Shown here: positions 35,131-43,100 of the stretch, one piece after another
How positions within the stretch are numbered: the stretch's first letter is position 1
Layout of the letters: every line of letters begins with the position of its first letter
Assembly (NCBI GenBank): GCA_910577785.1
Contig: CAJTNT010000011.1
Coordinates: 29,752 to 93,751, forward strand
Direction: 5' to 3'
Length of the DNA: 64,000 nt
Source of the DNA: an uncultured Lachnospiraceae bacterium
GTDB lineage: Bacteria > Bacillota > Clostridia > Lachnospirales > Lachnospiraceae
Made by a program: the position numbers and the translations under genes
The notes under the pieces: model-generated
The model's input: the letters and a program-made list of their open reading frames with translations, nothing else
What the model was told of the DNA's origin: nothing
Database searches by the model: none

Positions 35131-35325
35131 ATGAAATTGACAGCAAATCTTATAACTGACGTCCCAACCATGGAATTATTGGAGAAATTACAACAAGAAA
35201 ACACAATGCTGCACGAAGAAAACAAAAAACTTAATGAAACCGTAGAATGGATGCATGAGATGATCTGGGACTTTGTCCACGCGCAGAGAGCCGCGCAGGC
35301 TGCCCCGCCCCTCCATCCGCTTTGA
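35131..35325 (+). CDS. Small coiled-coil protein, unknown
   Basis: 64 residues. MELLEKLQQENTMLHEENKK forms leucine/hydrophobic heptads. Support: an extended -10 (TGATATAAT, 35108-35116) and GAGGTGATG at the start; TTG at 35140 would be an equally good start. No homology recognised. It sits between divergently placed glf and the convergent NYN gene. A small DNA-binding accessory protein or a relic is possible. Confidence 0.4.
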   Translation: MKLTANLITDVPTMELLEKLQQENTMLHEENKKLNETVEWMHEMIWDFVHAQRAAQAAPPLHPL

Positions 35326-35451
35326 TCATGCCCAGAGCCAATGTAATGCGCTGTGAGTATGCACCAGCTACACCCCCGCGAAGAACTCCCTGGAGGCTGC
35401 CCCGCTTGCTTTGGCACACCGGCTCCAGGGGCCGTCTTCGGAAATCTGCAT

Positions 35452-36240
35452 CTAATCCTCCCGCTTGCGCACCAGCACAATCTTCGTAATCCCGTTGCTG
35501 GAGTCGTCCTTCCTCATCTGCAGTTCTGGAAACGATTCTATCAGCTTGCCAAACTTATGGTACCCATAATTCCGGCAGTCAAAATCTGAATACAGCTTCT
35601 GGATCATATTCCCCAGTTCTGACAGATACATCCATCCGTCCTCATCAGAATTTTCATCCAAAAGCGAAATCACGGTCGCCTTGATTTCCTTGAGGTTTGT
35701 AATCGGCTCTGCATCTTTCGACAACACCCGCTCTGGCTCGATCGTGCGGATCCCCATCCGCCTCCCCCGTTCCGGCGCGTTGGCCTTTGGCTCCTGGTGG
35801 TTGTTCTTATACAGCACGTCCAAGGTTTTAAATTTCTCACAGGCACGCACGAAGGGCGTCGGCGTCTTGCTCTCCCCCATCCCAATCACCCGCTTGCCAG
35901 ATTCCCGCAGCCGGGTGGCCAGCCTGGTAAAATCGCTGTCCGAAGATACAATAATAAAACCGTCCACGTTGTCTGTATATAAAATATCCATTGCATCAAT
36001 GATCATCGCCGAATCCGATGAGTTCTTCCCTACGGTATAGCTGTACTGCTGGATAGGAATCAGGGAATTCTCCAGCAGGGAATCCCGCCAGGAATTCCTG
36101 GAGCTTAATGTCCAATCCCCATAAATCCTGCGTATCGTGATGTTCCCCAGGCTCTGCGCCTCTTTGGTGACGATTCCGATGTACTTGGAAGATACGTTCT
36201 CTGCATCAATCAGCAATGCATATTTTTTTTCATCACTCAT
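35452..36240 (-). CDS. NYN-domain (PIN-like) protein with OST-HTH/LOTUS end
   Basis: 262 residues. The NYN/LabA nuclease domain spans 1-150: ALLIDAENVSSKY (first Asp), NSSDSAMIIDAMDIL (Asp), GFIIVSSDSDFTRLA (SDSD). The C-terminal 75 residues (ATVISLLDENSDEDGWMYLSELGNMIQKLYSDFDCRNYGYHKFGKLIESFPELQ) look like an OST-HTH/LOTUS RNA-binding domain. An RNA-processing role is plausible. ATG follows AAGGAG. Confidence 0.85.
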   Translation of the reverse strand: MSDEKKYALLIDAENVSSKYIGIVTKEAQSLGNITIRRIYGDWTLSSRNSWRDSLLENSLIPIQQYSYTVGKNSSDSAMIIDAMDILYTDNVDGFIIVSSDSDFTRLATRLRESGKRVIGMGESKTPTPFVRACEKFKTLDVLYKNNHQEPKANAPERGRRMGIRTIEPERVLSKDAEPITNLKEIKATVISLLDENSDEDGWMYLSELGNMIQKLYSDFDCRNYGYHKFGKLIESFPELQMRKDDSSNGITKIVLVRKRED

Positions 36241-36335
36241 CTCAATCTCCTTTTTTTCTCATTTTTTTCCTGCCGCTACCATTATAATACTTTCTGGAGC
36301 CAGACACAACCCAAAACATGAATCTATCCTCCATC

Positions 36336-36364
36336 TTTACATAATTGGAAATTTTATGTATAAT
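36336..36364 (+). promoter_or_regulatory. Promoter of the potassium uptake genes
   Basis: TTTACA, 17-base spacer, TATAAT, about 68 bases before the start at 36433. Confidence 0.75.
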
Positions 36365-36432
36365 AGGTTTCTGGGCAAGGCAGGAAATTCCTTATCATTC
36401 ACCCTGCCTGCCAGAAAGGGATGCATGCTACT

Positions 36433-37767
36433 ATGAAACACAGATTAAGCAGGGTACAGACGATTGCCCTGGGCTTTTTTATCATTATTGCATTAGGAAC
36501 GGTACTTCTGATGCTGCCAATTTCTTCCAGAAGCGGTGAAAGCGCAGGTTTTTTGAATGCGCTGTTCACTTCGACCAGCAGCACTTGCGTGACGGGGCTT
36601 GTGCTCCTGGATACTTACAACAGCTGGAGCCTGTTCGGGCAAGTGGTCATCCTGGCCTTAATCCAAATTGGCGGGCTGGGCTTTATCACCATCAGCGTTT
36701 TCCTGGCCATCTTCCTCAAGAGGAAAATCGGCCTCAAGGAGCGTAATTTAATCCAGGAAAGCGTCAATACCCTTCAGCTGGCGGGCACAGTACGGCTCGT
36801 GCAAAAAATTGTCATTTACACCGCCTGGATCGAAGGCGTTGGCGCCCTGCTGCTGATGCTGCGCTTTATCCCGCAGTTTGGCTGGCTGAAGGGAATCTGG
36901 TATGGGATTTTCCATTCCATCTCGGCTTTCTGCAATGCGGGCTTCGACCTGATGGGGCAGTTTGGGGCTTATTCCTCCCTGACGGCGTATTATGACGATA
37001 TCCTGGTCAATCTGGTCATCATGGCCTTGATTATCCTGGGCGGGATTGGCTTCATTGTCTGGGACGACATCTCCACCCACAAGTGGCAGGTCAGAAAATA
37101 CCTGCTCCACACCAAAATTGTGCTCACGATGACTCTTCTGCTGATTGCCGCAGGAAGCCTTTGTTTCTTCCTGTTTGAACGCGGAAACCTCCTGGCAGGG
37201 ATGGATACAAAAGGGCAGATCCTCTCTTCCCTCTTTGGCGCCGTCACCCCCAGGACAGCCGGCTTCAATACAACGGACACTGGAATGTATACCGAAGCCA
37301 CCCGGCTGCTGACCGTCATCCTGATGTTTATCGGAGGCAGCCCTGGCTCCACGGCCGGGGGCATCAAGACCACCACAATGATGGTGATCCTGCTGTATAT
37401 CTGGTCAAACCTACGGAACAAAAGCGGGCTCAATATCTTTGGCCGCCGCCTGGATGAAGATTGCATCAAAAAAGCCAGCACGGTCTTCTTTATCAACCTG
37501 CTGCTGGCAGCGGTCTGCGGGCTGGCCATGTGTGGGCTGGAAATGGAGCTTCCCCTGTCAGATATCTTTATGGAAGTGTTCTCCGCCATTGGCACGGTAG
37601 GGATTTCCACCGGCATTACAAGGGATCTTTCGCTCGCTTCCAAGTACCTCCTGATTCTCCTGATGTACAGCGGAAGAATCGGCAGCATGTCCTTTGCCCT
37701 TTCCTTTACCGAAAGGACCAGGACTTCCCCCGTACAGCTGCCCACAGAGAAAATTACAATTGGCTAA
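36433..37767 (+). CDS. K+ uptake channel subunit, TrkH/KtrB family
   Basis: About 444 residues with 8 hydrophobic segments in a four-fold repeat. Each repeat has a pore-loop Gly: STSSTCVTGL, SISAFCNAGFD, SLFGAVTPRTAGFNT, EVFSAIGTVGISTG. It works with the cytoplasmic RCK protein encoded downstream. I chose ATG 36433 (MKHRLSRVQTIALGF) since family proteins begin so; an ATG at 36421 touches its ribosome site. 32 bases separate it from the RCK gene. Confidence 0.92.
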   Translation: MKHRLSRVQTIALGFFIIIALGTVLLMLPISSRSGESAGFLNALFTSTSSTCVTGLVLLDTYNSWSLFGQVVILALIQIGGLGFITISVFLAIFLKRKIGLKERNLIQESVNTLQLAGTVRLVQKIVIYTAWIEGVGALLLMLRFIPQFGWLKGIWYGIFHSISAFCNAGFDLMGQFGAYSSLTAYYDDILVNLVIMALIILGGIGFIVWDDISTHKWQVRKYLLHTKIVLTMTLLLIAAGSLCFFLFERGNLLAGMDTKGQILSSLFGAVTPRTAGFNTTDTGMYTEATRLLTVILMFIGGSPGSTAGGIKTTTMMVILLYIWSNLRNKSGLNIFGRRLDEDCIKKASTVFFINLLLAAVCGLAMCGLEMELPLSDIFMEVFSAIGTVGISTGITRDLSLASKYLLILLMYSGRIGSMSFALSFTERTRTSPVQLPTEKITIG

Positions 37768-37799
37768 CTTACATCAAACAGAAAGGAACAGATCGTATT

Positions 37800-38447
37800 A
37801 TGAAATCAATCCTCGTAATTGGCATTGGGCGCTTTGGAAGGCACCTATGCATGGATTTGGCGGAAAATGGCAACGATGTCATGGCCGTGGACCTGTTGGA
37901 GGAAAACCTGGAGGACATCCTCCCTATTGTCACTAGCGCGAAAATCGCAGACTGCACCAAGAAAGACGTGCTGCAGAGCTTCGGCATCAATAACTTCGAC
38001 ATCTGTTTTGTCTGCATTGGCACCAATTTCCAGAACAGCCTGGAAATCACCAGCCTGCTCAAAGACCTTGGCGCCCCTTATGTCATCAGCAAGGCTACGC
38101 GGGACATCCAGTCCAAATTCCTGCTGAAAAACGGGGCAGACGAGGTGGTCTATCCAGACCGGGACATTGCGAAACGGATTGCCATCAAAGTAAGCGCCAA
38201 CCATGTATATGACTATATGGAAATGGGGGATTATTCTATATATGAGATACAGCCCCTGGAGGAATGGATTGGGAAGTCAATTAAGGAAATGAATTTCCGG
38301 GTGAAATACAATGCCAATATCCTCGGCTTTAAACGCGACGGCGTAACAAGCCTGCTGCCGGACGCCAACCATATTTTCCATCGGGACGAGCATCTGATGG
38401 TGATTGGAAAACGGGCAGATATTGACCGGATTCTGAAAAAGCTATAG
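37800..38447 (+). CDS. K+ uptake regulatory subunit, TrkA/KtrA (RCK) family
   Basis: 215 residues. N-terminal RCK Rossmann domain (ILVIGIGRFGRHL, GxGxxG; Asp near residue 33 for nucleotide) and C-terminal TrkA_C domain (about 140-215). It gates the channel by ATP/ADP or c-di-AMP. Start ATG 37800 follows AAAGGA; the reading frame open further upstream is not coding. It completes the ktrB-ktrA-type operon. Confidence 0.92.
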   Translation: MKSILVIGIGRFGRHLCMDLAENGNDVMAVDLLEENLEDILPIVTSAKIADCTKKDVLQSFGINNFDICFVCIGTNFQNSLEITSLLKDLGAPYVISKATRDIQSKFLLKNGADEVVYPDRDIAKRIAIKVSANHVYDYMEMGDYSIYEIQPLEEWIGKSIKEMNFRVKYNANILGFKRDGVTSLLPDANHIFHRDEHLMVIGKRADIDRILKKL

Positions 38448-38660
38448 GAATGATGGGCAAGTATCGAAAGAGCCCGCCGAAACAAATGTAATAAGGCGCA
38501 TATTATATTACTAAACCAGTAAATACACAAAGGATAAAACGCACTGGAACATAAAATATAAAATACGCAACGACATGGATGATAAAACGCACAAGAATAT
38601 ATTACTCCGGCGGTTAAATAGATAGAAATAGATAGAAAAAATGGAAAGAAGGGTATGGCC
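38448..38660. other. Intergenic region between KtrA-type and PAP2 genes
   Basis: About 210 AT-rich bases without a gene. A short unit (GATAAAACGCAC) occurs twice at about 38534 and 38580. Nothing else stands out. Confidence 0.5.
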
Positions 38661-39182
38661 ATGCTACCATACATAATAGAAATTGATGGCAGGATCCTTT
38701 TGTGGATCCAGGATTTCCTCCGCTTTGACTGGCTGAATCCTATCGTGCTTTCAATTACCAAACTGGGAGACGCTGGCACGGTATGGATTGTGCTGACAGC
38801 CCTGCTCCTGCTCTGGAAAAAATATCGGAAAACAGGGGGGGCCATGGCTACGGCGCTGCTGCTGGGGTACCTAGCAACCAACCTCCTGCTCAAAAATCTG
38901 GTTATGCGCCCCAGGCCTTTTGATGCCATTCCACAGCTGGAGGCGCTGGTGCATGCCGGTGGATGGTCCTTTCCTTCGGGGCACTCGACGAGCTCTATGG
39001 CGGCCAGTATTGTAATGTTCCGCCAATTGCCACGGAGGGTTGGGATCCCGGCGCTGGCTCTTGGGATTTTGATTTGCCTGTCCAGGCTGTATGTGGGCGT
39101 CCATTATCCTACGGACGTACTCTGCGGGGCGTTGATTGGGATTGTGGCGGGGCTGTGTGCAATTCAGCTCCAGAGAAAGTGA
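38661..39182 (+). CDS. PAP2-family phosphatase, membrane bound
   Basis: 173 residues with 5-6 membrane segments. The phosphatase motifs are in order: KNLVMRPRPF (motif 1, KxxxxxxRP), PSGHSTSS (motif 2 with His), SRLYVGVHYPTDVL (motif 3, SRxxxxxHxxxD). It dephosphorylates lipid phosphates such as undecaprenyl-PP or phosphatidic acid. I prefer ATG 38661 (GAAGGG 8 bases ahead); an ATG at 38655 is too close to the site. Confidence 0.93.
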   Translation: MLPYIIEIDGRILLWIQDFLRFDWLNPIVLSITKLGDAGTVWIVLTALLLLWKKYRKTGGAMATALLLGYLATNLLLKNLVMRPRPFDAIPQLEALVHAGGWSFPSGHSTSSMAASIVMFRQLPRRVGIPALALGILICLSRLYVGVHYPTDVLCGALIGIVAGLCAIQLQRK

Positions 39183-39318
39183 CGGGAGGCCGGCTCGAAT
39201 GGGGGACTCCTTGGCAAACGACAAACGCAGCTTAAAACGGGACGCCCCCTCGGCAGATGGGGCAACGTTTTGGCGTTTTACAATGATAGAATAACAAAAA
39301 AGAAAGAGGGGATCTGCT

Positions 39319-39975
39319 ATGCCTCAGGGTAATCCAAAACCCGGTGAACGATATATGCATTTTAAAAAGAAACTTTATCAAGTTATAACCATAGCGGAAC
39401 ATTCTGAAACGCAGGAACCGCTGGTTATCTACCAGGCGCTCTATGGGAACTTCAAGGTCTATGCCAGGCCGCTTGCCATGTTCCTAAGTCCTGTAGATAC
39501 AGAAAAATATCCAGATGCCGGGCAACTGTACCGCTTTCAGATTGTAACAGACGATGAAACCATTCCGGAAGGGTTACCGACAGCTGCCACTGGCAGCCCT
39601 ATCAATGGCTCCCAAACAGCCCTTCCTGCTGAAACTCCTGCAGATGAAAACGCTCTGCCAGATACAGAGCTTCGAAAAAACAATCCTGGTTTGCCCCATT
39701 CTTCTGCTGCACCTGCAGCTGAAACTTCCGCTGACAGTGATAATGCAGAGCTTTCCCCAGAGGACAAACTCATGGCATTTTTCGATGCAGAGACCATGGA
39801 TGAAAAATACAAGCTGCTTCTGGATATGCGGAATGACGTTACAGACCGCATGATTAACAATATGGCCGTCGTGCTGGATGTCGTCATTGAAGAAGGCCCT
39901 CTGGATCAGCGCTATGAGGAACTCAAGACCTGTGTCCGTACCTTCCGAAGATACGAGACCAGCCGCTTACGTTAG
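39319..39975 (+). CDS. DUF1653-domain protein with extra helical C-terminus
   Basis: 218 residues. Residues 6-75 (PGERYMHFKKKLYQVITIAEHSETQEPLVIYQALYGNFKVYARPLAMF) match DUF1653. A Pro/Ala/Ser-rich linker (about 85-140) leads to a helical end (MDEKYKLLLDMRNDVTDRMI). Cytoplasmic, function unknown. ATG follows AGAGGGG. Confidence 0.85.
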   Translation: MPQGNPKPGERYMHFKKKLYQVITIAEHSETQEPLVIYQALYGNFKVYARPLAMFLSPVDTEKYPDAGQLYRFQIVTDDETIPEGLPTAATGSPINGSQTALPAETPADENALPDTELRKNNPGLPHSSAAPAAETSADSDNAELSPEDKLMAFFDAETMDEKYKLLLDMRNDVTDRMINNMAVVLDVVIEEGPLDQRYEELKTCVRTFRRYETSRLR

Positions 39976-39992
39976 GAATACAAATTTAAACA

Positions 39993-40029
39993 GGGCTGCC
40001 ACATTTTGCATGTAGCAGCCCCTTTCATT
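39993..40029 (+). terminator. Terminator after the DUF1653 gene
   Basis: GGGCTGC...GCAGCCC stem with an inner CACAT/ATGT extension and a T-rich tail. Confidence 0.8.
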
Positions 40030-40105
40030 TCTTGTTCCATCATCTTCTCTTTTGTACTTATGCCTTGTTTCCTTGCTTTTTCTTCCGTATCCTATCCTCT
40101 GCATC

Positions 40106-43100
40106 CTACTTCTTAATCTGCACTTTCACCTTCGTGCTATAAGCGCCATACACTTTCTTGCCATTAATGTTCGTATAAGCCCTTACTTTCACATAATAGG
40201 TCTTGTTCTTCTTCAATCCGCTCAGGGTCAGGCTGTTCTTCTTCACATCCTTACTCTTCGCAGACTTAAAGCTGCTGTTCGCTGCATATGTCACCTGATA
40301 TCCTTTGGCGCCTGTGGCCTTGGCAAACTTCACGGCAGCCTTGCGCCCGGTTTTGTTCGTAAGCTTTACGCTCTTTACCTTAGCGGGCACAATATTGAAT
40401 TTCACTGTCTTGCTGCCAATATATCCCTCGATACCGCGGATGGTAACGCTTCCCTGCCCTACCTTGGTATTGTTGCTGTACTTCACGGTAAAGTCAATCG
40501 TCTCTATGAGGATCCTGCCATTCAGCGTCACGGTTACTTCCGGTTTCCTGGCCTTGCCATTATAGATGGCCTTGGCTACCTTAACCTTAGCATCGGCTAC
40601 GGACGGAAGGCTCTTCCACCTTGCTGTAATTGTGATATCAGCTGTAATCGGGGTACTGAAATTATATTTCTTGTCTCCGCAGTACCATCCTGCGAACGTA
40701 TATCCTTCCCTGGACGGCTCTTGCGGCTCTGACAGCAGCTGGCCGCCTACAATCTGCTCCGTAATGGCTTCCTCGCCGTTTGCCGTGTCAATGATTACGT
40801 TATAGGCTGCAATCTTAAGGCCAATCAAGGCTTCCCTCAATGCTGCCGCTTTCTCATTTACAGTATCCTGCGGGGCGTCAAGCTCTGCCTGTACAGCCTT
40901 TGCCTCTGTTAAAGCTGCCTCCAATGCCGCCACGCTTTCCTTGGTGTAATCTGACTTATCCATCTCTTCTGCTTCTGCAATATAGCGGTTCAGCGCCAGC
41001 TTATCCGCACGGGCCAGCAAGGCTGTAAACTTGTCGTTTAAGCTTTGCAGTGCGGAGGATACTTCTGCGTCTGTCGCGTTCTCCTTGGCTGCAACTGCCT
41101 GGGCTGCCAAAAGAGCCTCTTTCAGGCTGGCCCATGTGGCAGAGGTATAATTCGCCTCCTCGCCGCTGCCGTCTGCCGTAAATACCTGGAGTTCTGCAAT
41201 GCGCGCATTCAGATCGGTCTTGTCTGCCAGCTTCACTAAAGCATCCCTTGCTTCCCCAAGGCTGCTTATCGCTGCGTCTACCTCTGACTGCGGCGTCTCG
41301 TTGGTAACGGCTTTTGCTTTGACAAGTTCCTGGCTGAAAGCTGCCCAGCTTGCTGCCGTATAATTTTCTGCGGAAAGATTTTCCAGGGCAGCAATCATAT
41401 CTGTCAGCCTGCTGATGTCGGACCGTTTTACGAGGGCACTCTTGGCCTCGTTCAGTTCCTGGAGGGCTGTATTTACATCTGCCTGGGTCGCGGAGCCATT
41501 GGCTGCCGTTGTGTTGGCACTGTCCAGCTTGCCGCGGAAGCCTGCCCATGTCGTGCTGGTATAATCTGCCTGGGTAAGCGCGCCGGCCTCTGCAATGGCT
41601 GCCTTCAATGCGGAAATATTGACCAAGTCATTCTTGGCTTTCTGCAGCTCTGCCTTGGCGTTTGTTACGTCTGCCTTAACCTCACTGCCTGCTGCCGTAT
41701 TTGCATCTGTGACAGCTTTCTGTACGGCTGCCCAGCTGCTGCTGGTATAATCATCGGACGCCATCTGCTGTATGGCTGCAATCTCTGCATAGAGGCTGTT
41801 CAGCTCACTGGCGGTTGCACGTGCTACTAATGCATCCCTTGCACTCGAGAGGCCATTTTTCGCTGTTTCCAGCGCATCTGCCGTGCTGTCGCCGTCTGCC
41901 AACGCTGCTTGGGCGGCTGCCAATGCCTGCTGGAGAGCCTTCCAGCTTGCGCTTGTGTAATCTGCGGAATCTAAGGCTTCAACATCAGCGACAAGGGCTT
42001 TCAATGCGCTTGCATCCGGCCTCAGAACCAACTGGGCAATTGCATCCTGCAGGTTCTTTTCTGCAACCTGAAACTCTGCTTTCGTGCTGGCGGGATTCAC
42101 GTTTACCTTATTTGCTTCACGGACTGCCGCATCCAGCGCTTCCTTGCTGTCTGTTGTGTAAATGTCCTTGGCTAATTCCTCGTATGCTTCCTGGATCTTA
42201 TCGTCCAGGCTGGTCCGCTTGTAGAGAGCCTTCTGTGCCGTGTCAAGCCTTGTGATGGCTTCTGCAATCACTGCCTTGTCTATTTCTACCGTGGTATCGC
42301 TCTGAGCCTTTTCCAAAAGTTCCTGGGCGTCTTTCAGGGCTTTCTTAAACTCTGCCTGCCCGTCTGCAAAATACTGTGTCAGGACGTGGCTTACCTTCTG
42401 TGCCTTTATTACGGCATTTTTCAGAGCCGCGATGCCGGAGCCTGCCAGAACAGTAACTTTAAATTCCTTCTTCTCGCTGCAGATTGAATCTTCTGCCCCT
42501 GCAGAAGTATCCATCAGGGCAGCGGTTGCCGTTAAGGTAATCTCCTGGTCGCTATCAAGGCGATTTACCAGGCCGTCCCCGTCTATCACATCCAAATCGC
42601 TGCTTTCCCATGTGACGCGGATCTCTACGCCGTCTGCTGCGATCGTATTAGGAAGCGTAAGGTCTGAAGTCACGCTGGCCGCGCTGTCGCCTTCTGCATA
42701 GCCAATCTCCAGGCCCTTGACTGCATTTGCCAGGCTGCCCTTAAATCCGCTGTCACAGATATCCTTTACCTCACCTGCGCTTAATACGGTATCATATACC
42801 TTCAAGTCGTCAAATGCGCCGGCATAGTCTGAATCCGGCCAGTCGCAAGCCCCCAGATAATTCAGGCGCCCTGCCAGGTCAGATGCCTTCACAGTAATGT
42901 TATCTTTATAATCTATTAGCCTGCTGTTTTTGTACAGCCATGCCTCGCCTGTAGAGCCCTTTGTTACAATCGCAATATGCTCCCACTTATCGGCCGTCGT
43001 CTGAGAATCGCCTTTTTTGCCCAAGGTAGAAGATGTATCTGCCTTGGTATTGTACTCTACCCAAAGACCGTCCTCCATTAGATTTTCGCGCTCGCTATCC

